Below are positions 1-6,065 of a stretch of DNA of 20,240 nucleotides, in pieces. Within the stretch, counting starts at the first letter, position 1, and every line of letters begins with the position of its first letter. The translations under genes were made by a program, and so were the position numbers. The notes below the pieces were generated by a model. That model was not told where the DNA came from. It did not search any database and saw nothing but the letters and a program-made list of their open reading frames with translations. The DNA comes from an uncultured Mycoplasmatota bacterium (GTDB taxonomy: Bacteria > Bacillota_I > Bacilli_A > RF39 > UBA660), in contig USNG01000028.1 in NCBI GenBank assembly GCA_900556025.1, forward strand, positions 1 to 20,240, given 5' to 3'.

Positions 1-281
1 AATATTCAGTATTGTTGTATATGATTGCACATGTTACAGGACTTAAACCAGGTAAACTTTACTGGAGTATTAAAGATGCACATATTTATATAAATCAAAT
101 AGATGGAATAAAAGAACAAATAAGAAGAGGAAAAGAATTAGAAGATTTACCAGCTCCAAAACTTTGGTTAAATCCAGAAGTAAAAGATTTTTATGATTTC
201 GATAACAGTTCAGATTTAAAAGATATAAAAGTAGTAGAATATAAACATCATGGAAAAATATCTTTTCCAATAGCACAATAG
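1..281 (+). CDS. thyA: thymidylate synthase, C-terminal part (5' end outside the window)
   Basis: Last ~93 residues of thymidylate synthase, which makes dTMP from dUMP and methylene-tetrahydrofolate in the cytosol. The frame is open from base 3 to the left edge, so the TTG at 12 is an internal Leu and not a start. Diagnostic ThyA features are the DAHIY motif (dUMP-contacting His and Tyr), the following helix with IKEQIRR, the LWLNPEVKDFYDFD block, and the C-terminal PIAQ, which resembles the usual xAPVA/PIAV end. The stop is 8 bases before folA, with which it forms the common thyA-folA operon: ThyA makes dihydrofolate and FolA recycles it. The SD site for folA lies in the TAGGTGAT between the two genes. 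Confidence 0.95.
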   Translation, partial: YSVLLYMIAHVTGLKPGKLYWSIKDAHIYINQIDGIKEQIRRGKELEDLPAPKLWLNPEVKDFYDFDNSSDLKDIKVVEYKHHGKISFPIAQ

Positions 282-289
282 GTGATTTT

Positions 290-775
290 ATGAGTTATAC
301 AATAATCGCAGCTATAGGAAAAAATAGAGAGTTAGGAAAAAATAATGATTTAATTTGGCATTTACCAGGAGATTTAAAATTCTTTAAAGAAACAACAACA
401 GGTCATTCAATAATAATGGGAAGAAAAACTTTAGAATCTCTTCCAAGGTTATTACCAAATCGTCATCATATAGTATTATCAAGCAAAGACGATTTTAGTA
501 GTGAAATAGAACATTATAAAACAATGAAAGAATTACTAAATAATTTAAAAGATAGAGATGAAGAATTCTTTATTATAGGTGGAGGAAGCATATATAAAGA
601 ATTTATATTACTAGCAGATAAAATGTATTTAACAGAAGTAGAAGAAGAATGTCCTGAAGCTGATACATTCTTTCCAGAATTTAACCCATCAGAATGGACA
701 AAAGATGTAATCAAAGAAAATGAAGACAATGGTATAAAATATAAACATGTTTTATATAAGAAAAAACAAAAGTAG
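290..775 (+). CDS. folA: dihydrofolate reductase
   Basis: 161 residues, the usual length for bacterial DHFR, which reduces dihydrofolate to tetrahydrofolate with NADPH. Visible motifs are the N-terminal TIIAAIGKN strand and Met-20-like loop, WHLPGDL with the acidic substrate-binding Asp28, the NADPH-binding GRKT at 44-47, and IIGGGSIY near residues 95-102 (nucleotide-binding Gly pair). It ends with a basic tail. The start follows thyA by 8 bases with GGTGAT as a modest SD. Co-transcription with thyA is expected because ThyA is the main producer of dihydrofolate. It is the likely target of trimethoprim-type antifolates; resistance cannot be judged by eye. Confidence 0.96.
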   Translation: MSYTIIAAIGKNRELGKNNDLIWHLPGDLKFFKETTTGHSIIMGRKTLESLPRLLPNRHHIVLSSKDDFSSEIEHYKTMKELLNNLKDRDEEFFIIGGGSIYKEFILLADKMYLTEVEEECPEADTFFPEFNPSEWTKDVIKENEDNGIKYKHVLYKKKQK

Positions 776-790
776 CATAATCATGCCACT
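771..790 (+). terminator. imperfect hairpin over the folA stop codon
   Basis: AGTAGCAT (771-778) and ATGCCACT (783-790) pair with one A-C mismatch around an AATC loop. The folA stop TAG (773-775) lies in the 5' arm. It stands immediately before the main terminator, giving a tandem pair. It has no T-run of its own, so a role in termination is only a guess. Confidence 0.4.
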
Positions 791-792
791 TT

Positions 793-820
793 AAAAGGAA
801 GTTTCAAAAAACTTCCTTTT
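793..820. terminator. bidirectional Rho-independent terminator between folA and the convergent small gene
   Basis: Perfect 12-bp stem: AAAAGGAAGTTT (793-804) with AAACTTCCTTTT (809-820), loop CAAA. It is flanked by A's on the left and T's on the right, so it works for both strands. The stop codon of the minus-strand gene (820-822) touches its right edge. The same stem sequence is reused after the arc operon at 17707-17733. Confidence 0.9.
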
Positions 821-1005
821 TAGTTATTGTTATTATTGAAGAATCCAACTCCAAAAATAATTACTAATAATATAAATAAAACTAGTATAATAGCAGCTCC
901 ATATCCAAATCCATAACCATAATTACCACCAGTATAATAACCAGGATAAGAATTCATGCACATGTTATTTCCATATCCGCCATTATATCCATAATAATAA
1001 TTCAT
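820..1005 (-). CDS. YjcZ-like tiny membrane protein, Gly/Tyr-rich
   Basis: 61 residues on the minus strand. The N-terminal half is rich in Gly, Tyr and Asn (MNYYYGYNGGYGNN start, then YPGYYTGG and GYGFGYG). A single hydrophobic helix follows (AAIILVLFILLVIIFGVGFF), and the protein ends in five Asn. This matches the layout of the YjcZ/tiny-transmembrane family of Bacilli, which pairs a Gly-rich head with an ILVLFILLVII-type helix and is often sporulation-associated; here the head is longer. The start is fixed by an excellent SD, AAGGAGGT, 7 bases upstream (complement of 1011-1018). It converges on folA and shares its terminator. Its upstream region carries a sporulation-sigma-like -10. Function is unknown; the family assignment rests on composition and helix sequence. 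Confidence 0.75.
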   Translation of the reverse strand: MNYYYGYNGGYGNNMCMNSYPGYYTGGNYGYGFGYGAAIILVLFILLVIIFGVGFFNNNNN

Positions 1006-1030
1006 AATTTACCTCCTTATTATCTATATT

Positions 1031-1058
1031 ATTGTATGGAATAAATACCTTTATTGAC
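1031..1058 (-). promoter_or_regulatory. possible mother-cell sigma (SigE-like) promoter of the YjcZ-like gene
   Basis: On the minus strand, CATACAAT (complement of 1031-1038) matches the SigE -10 consensus. It also fits the SigK form CATAnnnTA. GTCAATA (complement of 1052-1058) lies 13 bases upstream as a plausible SigE-type -35. The predicted start of transcription leaves a short leader that contains the strong SD. The AT-rich background means chance similarity is possible. Confidence 0.4.
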
Positions 1059-1078
1059 ACAACAAACTAATTAAATAA

Positions 1079-1121
1079 TTTACAATTCATTCAATATTTA
1101 TTATAATTATATTGATATAAT
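1079..1121 (+). promoter_or_regulatory. promoter region of the ftsW/rodA-type gene
   Basis: TTTACA (1079-1084), a 17-base spacer and TATAAT (1102-1107) form a near-consensus vegetative promoter with transcription starting near 1114. A second, extended -10 (TGATATAAT, 1113-1121) ends directly before the ATG at 1122. The first would give a leader of only a few bases. The second would place the ATG upstream of the RNA start. Confidence 0.6.
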
Positions 1122-2315
1122 ATGAAAAAAAATAATAAAAAGATTTATATTTTCAGATATATGAATAAACCAATACTTATTTTAAGTATTCTTTTTGCCT
1201 TGTTTGGAGCATTATTTATATTAGATGCTTCAAGTATATCTGCAGTATTAAGATATAAATTAGACACATATTATTTTTTTACAAGACAATTAGTAATGAT
1301 TGGTGGATCATTAGTAGCAGCTTTATTCATTATAAAGTTATTTCCGACAAAAACGTATAAAGCATTCTCACTAATTTTATCAATTATATTTATTGGATTA
1401 TTATTAATAGTATTTATAAAAAATAAAGTTATAACTACTGATGTTAGTGAAGTTACACTACAAATAGGTGGATTTAGTCTACAGCCAGCAGAGTTCTTAA
1501 AAGTATTTCTAATAATGTATTTAGGATGTTTTTTTGGTTCATGGATAAATAACCCAAATAGAAAAAAATGGTCTTATATTATTCCATTATGTATTTGTGC
1601 AGTTGCATGTTTCTTGATATTATTAGGTGGAGACTATGGTAGTGCAGCTTTAATGGTTGCATTATTTGCCATAATATTTATAAGTCTTCCATATAAAGAG
1701 AAATATTTTTCAGGATTAAAAATTCTAGCAGTAGGTGGTTTAGTATTAGCATTACTAGTACTTAAATTTTCATATAAATTAATCCCAGAAAAAGTATTAG
1801 AATCTTCTCCAAGACTTAATAGACTTCTATATACAAACCCATGCGATAGATATGAAGAAAGTTCAGGTTATCAAGTATGTAATGGATATATTGCAATAGA
1901 TAATGGAGGCTTATTAGGAGTAGGAGTAGGAAAGTCAATTCAAAAATATTTGTATTTACCAGAAAGTCACACAGACTTTATATTTCCAATAATAGTAGAA
2001 GAATTTGGTATAGTTACAGGAGTAGCTATAATACTTGCTTATATTTGGCTTATTTATTTAATATTTAAAGTTGCTGTTAACTGTTATGAATTACAAAATT
2101 CAATAATATGTTATGGAATAGGAATATATATAATGCTACATGTTTTTGTTAACTTAGGTGGTGTTTTAGGAATTATACCACTAACAGGAGTACCACTACC
2201 ATTTTTAAGTTATGGAGGTAGTTTCTGCTTAGTACTTATTTGTTCTTTAGCAGTAGTACAAAGAATACATATAGAAAATCAAGTAGAAAAAAGACGAAAA
2301 TTAGCAAATAATTAG
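1122..2315 (+). CDS. FtsW/RodA/SpoVE family peptidoglycan polymerase (SEDS)
   Basis: 397 residues with about ten hydrophobic helices; an integral membrane SEDS glycosyltransferase that polymerises lipid II with a partner class B PBP. Visible family motifs are the QPAEFLK loop, GGDYGSA, and GGLLGVGVG followed by the YLPESHTDFIF block with the catalytic-type Asp285 and a following EE. PLTGVPLPFLSYGGS is in the last helices. The LPE-HTDFIF wording is closer to FtsW/SpoVE than to RodA, but the role (division, elongation or sporulation) cannot be assigned. An extracellular loop near 239-254 carries two Cys (NPCDRY, QVCNG). No SD precedes ATG 1122; the alternative Met at 1161 has none either, so the start is uncertain. 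A weak hairpin (about 2314-2343) follows the stop. Confidence 0.9.
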   Translation: MKKNNKKIYIFRYMNKPILILSILFALFGALFILDASSISAVLRYKLDTYYFFTRQLVMIGGSLVAALFIIKLFPTKTYKAFSLILSIIFIGLLLIVFIKNKVITTDVSEVTLQIGGFSLQPAEFLKVFLIMYLGCFFGSWINNPNRKKWSYIIPLCICAVACFLILLGGDYGSAALMVALFAIIFISLPYKEKYFSGLKILAVGGLVLALLVLKFSYKLIPEKVLESSPRLNRLLYTNPCDRYEESSGYQVCNGYIAIDNGGLLGVGVGKSIQKYLYLPESHTDFIFPIIVEEFGIVTGVAIILAYIWLIYLIFKVAVNCYELQNSIICYGIGIYIMLHVFVNLGGVLGIIPLTGVPLPFLSYGGSFCLVLICSLAVVQRIHIENQVEKRRKLANN

Positions 2316-2323
2316 AAAAAACC

Positions 2324-2352
2324 TAGACAATAAGGCCTTTTTGTGTTATTAT
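2324..2352 (+). promoter_or_regulatory. promoter of rplS
   Basis: TAGACA (2324-2329), a 17-base spacer and TATTAT (2347-2352). Transcription would start near 2359, exactly where the structured L19 leader begins, which supports the assignment. Confidence 0.5.
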
Positions 2353-2358
2353 TATATC

Positions 2359-2415
2359 GCTTAATCCGCTGCATTATGTGTATGATTAAAGAAAGCACAA
2401 AGGAGGATAGATCGT
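2359..2415 (+). promoter_or_regulatory. L19 leader-like pseudoknot in the rplS 5' UTR
   Basis: TTAATC (2361-2366) pairs with GATTAA (2384-2389), extended by C2360-G2391 around a bulged A. The loop segment TGTGT (2377-2381) can pair with GCACA (2395-2399), giving an H-type pseudoknot that ends directly against the SD (AGGAGG, 2401-2406). Low-GC Gram-positives are known to carry an autoregulatory L19 leader here, in which L19 represses its own translation. The position and pseudoknot form fit. I could not align it to the family model. Confidence 0.6.
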
Positions 2416-2754
2416 ATGAATTTAGTCGATAAGATTAATAAGAAACAAATTAATCCTAATGTTCCAGCATTTCAAGTTGGAGATACTGTAAGAGTAGATG
2501 TTAAAATCAAAGAAGGTAAAAGAGAAAGAATCCAAGCATTCGAAGGAATTGTAACTGCTCGTAAGGGTGGAAGCGTTTCTGAAACATTTACTGTAAGAAA
2601 GAAAAGTGGAAACGTTGGTATTAATAGAGTTTTCCCAGTTAATAGTCCTTTAATCGATAAGATAACAGTAGTTAAAAAAGGTAAAGCTAGAAGAGCTAAA
2701 CTTAACTTCTTAAAGGGTATTACAGGAACATTCAAACTAAAAGAAAGAAATTAG
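2416..2754 (+). CDS. rplS: 50S ribosomal protein L19
   Basis: 112 residues, the family length. L19 sits at the 30S-50S interface of the ribosome. Recognised from FQVGDTVRV, the basic KEGKRERIQ stretch, FEGIV, the GxNIxRVFP-like block (here VGINRVFPVNSP), and the C-terminal basic KARRAKLNFLKG. The start is set by AAAGGAGG at 2399-2406. It has its own promoter and structured leader, so its level is probably set at translation. It uses CGT arginine and GGT/GTT codons more than its neighbours, as expected of a highly expressed gene. lepB follows, a common rplS-lepB arrangement in Bacillota. Confidence 0.98.
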   Translation: MNLVDKINKKQINPNVPAFQVGDTVRVDVKIKEGKRERIQAFEGIVTARKGGSVSETFTVRKKSGNVGINRVFPVNSPLIDKITVVKKGKARRAKLNFLKGITGTFKLKERN

Positions 2755-2773
2755 GTTTTAAACCTAATTTTTT
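2748..2773 (+). terminator. terminator overlapping the rplS stop codon
   Basis: AAATTAGGTT (2748-2757) pairs with AACCTAATTT (2761-2770) around a TTA loop, with a run of six T ending at 2773. The stop TAG (2752-2754) lies inside the 5' arm, so the last ribosome covers the hairpin. It probably lowers, but need not abolish, transcription into lepB. Confidence 0.85.
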
Positions 2774-2797
2774 ATTAAAGAATAGAAAGGAATATAT

Positions 2798-3292
2798 ATG
2801 AAGAAAATTTGGAATGAAATTAAAGATTATATATTTATTATTTTAGCGGTAGTTTTAATACGTACATTTATTGTAACTCCAGCTATAGTAGATGGTGGAA
2901 GTATGGACAATACTTTAGAAAATGGACAATTAGTATTAATAAATAAATTTATTTATAGATTTGATGACATAAATAGATTTGATATAGTAGTAATAAATAA
3001 CGATGCTGACTCAGATAAAATAATTAAAAGAGTAATTGGTCTTCCAAATGAAATAATTGAATATAGAGATAATATTCTTTATATAAATGGTAAAAAAGTA
3101 AAAGCTGAAATAGGATTTATTGATACAGAAGATTTTATAGCTAAAACAGGAGAAAATGAATATTTTGTTCTAGGAGATAATAGACCAATATCTAAAGATA
3201 GTAGATATTTCGGTAGTTTTAAAAAAGATAAAATACTAGGAAGAGTTACTATAAGATTATTTCCGTTTAGTAAATTTGGTTTAGTAAAATAA
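2798..3292 (+). CDS. lepB: signal peptidase I
   Basis: 164 residues; type I leader peptidase that removes signal peptides outside the membrane. One N-terminal membrane helix (about residues 10-28) precedes the catalytic GGSM, where Ser35 is the nucleophile. The general-base Lys77 is in IIKRVIGLP, and box E is GDNRPISKDSRYFG. The usual MxPTL after the Ser is MDNTL here. Length is typical of the short Gram-positive P-type enzymes (SipS-like). SD GAAAGG lies 8-13 bases before the ATG. No good promoter is visible between the rplS terminator and the start, so read-through from rplS is likely. Probable substrates in this window are the binding protein at 17761 and other exported proteins. Confidence 0.96.
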   Translation: MKKIWNEIKDYIFIILAVVLIRTFIVTPAIVDGGSMDNTLENGQLVLINKFIYRFDDINRFDIVVINNDADSDKIIKRVIGLPNEIIEYRDNILYINGKKVKAEIGFIDTEDFIAKTGENEYFVLGDNRPISKDSRYFGSFKKDKILGRVTIRLFPFSKFGLVK

Positions 3293-3307
3293 AAGAGGCG
3301 TAGAAGT

Positions 3308-4009
3308 ATGAAAAAGAAAATATTAATAATTGTTGGTTCTATAATATTAGCATTTGCAATTCTAATTGGCTATTTTGTAGTACAAGATTTTAAACAAGAA
3401 GATTTATTAAAAGAAGAATTAGATAGTATTTCAGAAATAGCATATGATTATTCAAAACATGATGAAATAGAAAAAATGCTTAATAGAACAGTTACTAAAG
3501 ATGATTATAAAAAAGTAGAAAAAGCATATAAAAAATATATTACAGACATATACAATAATATTATTGATATAAATAATGTTATTAATGATGAAGAACTTAC
3601 TAAAGTTTTAACTGTTGAAAATTATAAAAATGATGGACCATCTTTTATTATAACTAAAAGTTATTTAAATAAAGCAATGAAAGATTTAGAAGAATATAAA
3701 AATAAATATTATGAATATTTAACTGAAGAAAAAGCTATGTCATATTTAAATACTAAAGATTTAGATAGTTATTATGTAGATTTTTATAAAAATGAAATAG
3801 TAGGTGACATTGAAACTGAAAAAAACGATACAACAGTAAAAGAATCAATTGAATCTATAATTAGTTTATTAAATGCTTCATATAATGTAATAGATTACTT
3901 ATCTAATAATAAGGCTTCATGGACTATAGAAAATGATACTATTCTTTTTGATACAGAAAAAGATTTAAATGAATATAATGAATTATTAGCTAAAGTAATA
4001 GAGAATTAG
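3308..4009 (+). CDS. unknown membrane-anchored extracellular protein
   Basis: 233 residues that I do not recognise. MKKK is followed by one hydrophobic helix (about residues 5-25), with no lipobox Cys. The remaining ~205 residues are charged, rich in Lys, Glu, Asp, Tyr and Asn, and look mostly helical (for example KKVEKAYKKYITDIYNNII and MKDLEEYKNKYYEYL). They would lie outside the cell as a helical bundle or short coiled coil. There is no Cys in the protein and no catalytic motif stands out. It starts 15 bases after lepB with a weak SD (GAGGCG/GAAG), so it is likely co-transcribed with lepB. A terminator overlaps its stop. It may be a lineage-specific surface or chaperone-like protein; this is only inference from topology. 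Confidence 0.7.
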   Translation: MKKKILIIVGSIILAFAILIGYFVVQDFKQEDLLKEELDSISEIAYDYSKHDEIEKMLNRTVTKDDYKKVEKAYKKYITDIYNNIIDINNVINDEELTKVLTVENYKNDGPSFIITKSYLNKAMKDLEEYKNKYYEYLTEEKAMSYLNTKDLDSYYVDFYKNEIVGDIETEKNDTTVKESIESIISLLNASYNVIDYLSNNKASWTIENDTILFDTEKDLNEYNELLAKVIEN

Positions 4010-4030
4010 TAGATTTATTTCTACTTTTTT
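4008..4030 (+). terminator. terminator at the end of the lepB transcript
   Basis: AGTAGA (4008-4013) pairs with TCTACT (4020-4025) around TTTATT, followed by a T-run to 4030. It begins within the stop codon of the upstream gene (4007-4009). The stem core GTAGA/TCTAC is the same as in the terminator at 9582-9604. Confidence 0.75.
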
Positions 4031-4044
4031 ATTTGATTTAATAG

Positions 4045-4065
4045 TGTTATAATATAAAAAAGGAG
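4045..4065 (+). promoter_or_regulatory. extended -10 promoter and SD of the mazG-like gene
   Basis: TGTTATAAT (4045-4053) is an extended -10 with only a T-tract in the -35 position. The RNA would start near 4060, directly ahead of the SD AAGGAG (4060-4065), so the leader is very short. Confidence 0.55.
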
Positions 4066-4071
4066 AATGGT

Positions 4072-4398
4072 ATGGAAAAAATATTTAATAAGTTAGTTAG
4101 AGATAATATTCCAGAAATAATAAAAAGTAAAAATGAAACACCATTTATAAGAATATTATCAGATAATGAGTATAAAAGAGAATTATTTAGAAAACTAACT
4201 GAAGAATGTAATGAAGTAATAAGTACTAGTAAAAAGGATGAATTGTTAGAAGAACTAGCAGACGTACTAGAAGTAGTTAGAGCACTAGCAAAAACTGAAA
4301 ATGAAAGTTTAGAAAATATAATAGAATTGGCAGACGAAAAAGCTAAAATTAGAGGTGCATTTAACTCAAAAATCTTTTTAGAAAAAACAAGTGATTAG
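4072..4398 (+). CDS. MazG-like nucleoside triphosphate pyrophosphohydrolase
   Basis: 108 residues of the all-alpha NTP pyrophosphatase (MazG/phosphoribosyl-ATP pyrophosphohydrolase-like) superfamily. The opening NKLVRDNIPEII is characteristic of the short stand-alone members. The Mg-binding acidic pattern is visible as EECNE (Glu44, Glu45, Glu48) and EELADVLE (Glu61, Asp64). Such proteins hydrolyse non-canonical or damaged NTPs to NMP and PPi in the cytosol; the exact substrate is unknown. The start is fixed by AAGGAG at 4060-4065. It is followed after 16 bases by the LiaF-like gene and probably shares its transcript. No hisI/hisE context is present, so a histidine-pathway role is unlikely. 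Confidence 0.85.
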   Translation: MEKIFNKLVRDNIPEIIKSKNETPFIRILSDNEYKRELFRKLTEECNEVISTSKKDELLEELADVLEVVRALAKTENESLENIIELADEKAKIRGAFNSKIFLEKTSD

Positions 4399-4414
4399 AA
4401 GGAGATAGGAAATT

Positions 4415-5104
4415 ATGAAAAAGAATGTAAAAAATATTTTATGTGGAGTAATATTAATTTTAATAGGTTTATTAATCGCATGCAATGAACTTAAAATAAC
4501 AAATATTAATATATTTTTTGATGGATGGTGGACACTATTCATTATAATTCCATGTTTTGTTAATTTATTTGATGATGACGATAAAACAGGAAGTATAGTA
4601 GGATTATTAATCGGAGTAATTTTATTATTAAGTTGTCAAGGACTTATAAATTTTGATCTTATTTGGAAATTACTTTTACCAGCAATATTAATAATCATAG
4701 GTATTTCTATTATGTATAAAAATATTTTTACAAAAAAGATTGAAGAAAAAATTAAAAAAAAATCAAAAAGTAAAATAGATGATACTAATTGTTGTGCAAC
4801 ATTCTCAAGTCAAAAAATAAAAATAGAAAAAGAAAAAATAGAAAGTGGAAACTTGGATGCTATATTTGGTGGAATAGAATTAGATTTAAGAGAGGCTAAA
4901 ATCACTAATGATATTGTAATAAATGCAACATGTATTTTTGGAGGAATAGATATTTTTGTTCCAGATGATGTTAAAATTATAATTAAATCTACTTGTATAT
5001 TTGGTGGAGCAGATAATAAAAAGAAAAATAAAGTTGATGATGATAAAGCTCACACAATTTATATTAATGCAACATGTATATTCGGAGGAATAGATATTAA
5101 ATGA
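4415..5104 (+). CDS. LiaF-like membrane protein with repeated CIFGG motifs
   Basis: 229 residues. Four predicted membrane helices (about 8-24, 38-50, 61-77, 85-101) are followed by a Lys-rich linker and a soluble beta-rich domain. In this domain FGG recurs at 151-153, 175-177, 196-198 and 223-225, three times as CIFGG, alternating with short strands such as IELDLREA and IDIFVPDD. This is the arrangement of LiaF/YvqF (cell wall-active antibiotic response) proteins, which in Bacillus inhibit the LiaS kinase. The SD is AAGGAG with long spacing. The last codons overlap the next ATG as ATGA, implying coupled translation with the LiaG-like gene. No LiaR/LiaS-type regulator lies in the window. The four Cys next to FGG or in CC are unusual. 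Confidence 0.8.
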   Translation: MKKNVKNILCGVILILIGLLIACNELKITNINIFFDGWWTLFIIIPCFVNLFDDDDKTGSIVGLLIGVILLLSCQGLINFDLIWKLLLPAILIIIGISIMYKNIFTKKIEEKIKKKSKSKIDDTNCCATFSSQKIKIEKEKIESGNLDAIFGGIELDLREAKITNDIVINATCIFGGIDIFVPDDVKIIIKSTCIFGGADNKKKNKVDDDKAHTIYINATCIFGGIDIK

Positions 5105-5901
5105 CAAGTACTCAAAAAGTAATAAAATATGTTTCTTTAGCATTTGCTATATTTCTTATATATATAATTTTCTCTGCTATATTTAGTGGAATAAGTATGG
5201 TAAGTGAAGCAGTTAATCCAAAATATAATAATGATATAGAAGTCATTAAAGGTGATAAAAAAGAATTGAAAGATGATATTAAATCATTAAAAGTAAAACT
5301 ATCTACCACAAACTTTTCTATCAAAGCAGGCGATAAATTATATATAGAAACAAACAATGATAAAATAAAATATGGTATCAAAAATAATGAATTAATTATC
5401 ACAGATAAATCTAATTTCAAAATAAATAAAAATAATTATTTAGATTTATATCTACCAATTGATTTAACATTAGACTCACTTGATATAGAAGCAGTAGCAG
5501 GAAAAGTTATTATTGACTCAATAATTTCAAATGATATAGATTTAAAATTAGGCGCAGGTAAAACAGTAATAAATAAAGTTATCTCAAATGAATTAGATGT
5601 AGAAGGTGGAGCAGGTTCTATAGAAATAAATGGTCAAATAAATGATTTAGATTTTGATATGGGAGTAGGTTCATGTAAATTAAATCTTGAAATTCTAAAT
5701 AACGCAGAAATAGACGCTGGTATTGGAAAAATAGATTTAAATTTGATCGGAGATAATTATAAATTTAAAGTAAATAAAGGAATTGGAAAAATTACAATTA
5801 ATAATAATGAAATGAAAGATAACACTATTACAGGAACTGGAACAAGTTTCATAGATATAGATGGTGGTATCGGAGAAATAAATATTAAAACAAATTATTA
5901 A
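5101..5901 (+). CDS. LiaG-like DUF4097 beta-solenoid protein
   Basis: 266 residues. One N-terminal membrane helix (about 10-32) is followed by an extracellular domain of repeating short beta strands. Repeats of roughly 20 residues carry a Gly turn: VAGKV, GAGKT, GAGSI, GVGSC, GIGKI, GIGKI, GIGEI. This is the DUF4097 (putative adhesin / LiaG) pattern, predicted to form a right-handed beta-helix. It overlaps the LiaF-like gene by 4 bases (ATGA), and LiaG-LiaF pairing is known from the Bacillus lia operon. A shared role in sensing or responding to envelope damage is therefore inferred. No catalytic residues are evident. A strong terminator follows. Confidence 0.8.
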   Translation: MTSTQKVIKYVSLAFAIFLIYIIFSAIFSGISMVSEAVNPKYNNDIEVIKGDKKELKDDIKSLKVKLSTTNFSIKAGDKLYIETNNDKIKYGIKNNELIITDKSNFKINKNNYLDLYLPIDLTLDSLDIEAVAGKVIIDSIISNDIDLKLGAGKTVINKVISNELDVEGGAGSIEINGQINDLDFDMGVGSCKLNLEILNNAEIDAGIGKIDLNLIGDNYKFKVNKGIGKITINNNEMKDNTITGTGTSFIDIDGGIGEINIKTNY

Positions 5902-5905
5902 TCAT

Positions 5906-5942
5906 AAAACGAGTGAACATTTATTAGCTTCACTTGTTTTTT
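5906..5942 (+). terminator. Rho-independent terminator of the mazG-liaF-liaG transcript
   Basis: AAAACGAGTGAA (5906-5917) pairs with TTCACTTGTTTT (5929-5940) over 12 bp with one G-U pair. The loop is 11 bases and the T-run continues to 5942. Confidence 0.88.
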
Positions 5943-5979
5943 ATATTTTTATTATGAAAAATATATATAGGAAAAGTAA

Positions 5980-6031
5980 TTGACAAAATCAAGAAAAAAG
6001 ATAATAGTATTTATATAATATATGATATAAT
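5980..6031 (+). promoter_or_regulatory. promoter region of the DUF975 operon
   Basis: TGATATAAT (6023-6031) is a perfect extended -10 with no good -35 at the right distance. TTGACA (5980-5985) is followed after 16 bases only by the poor TAATAG. The extended -10 is the better candidate, giving a start near 6038 and a leader of about 28 bases that includes the SD AAGAGG (6052-6057). Confidence 0.55.
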
Positions 6032-6065
6032 TACTACATAAAGAATATAGTAAGAGGATTATAAT

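Noticed and set aside
5980..6007. TTGACA with TAATAG as the main promoter of the DUF975 operon
   Set aside because: The -10 partner is poor; the perfect extended -10 at 6023-6031 is closer to the gene and matches others in the window.
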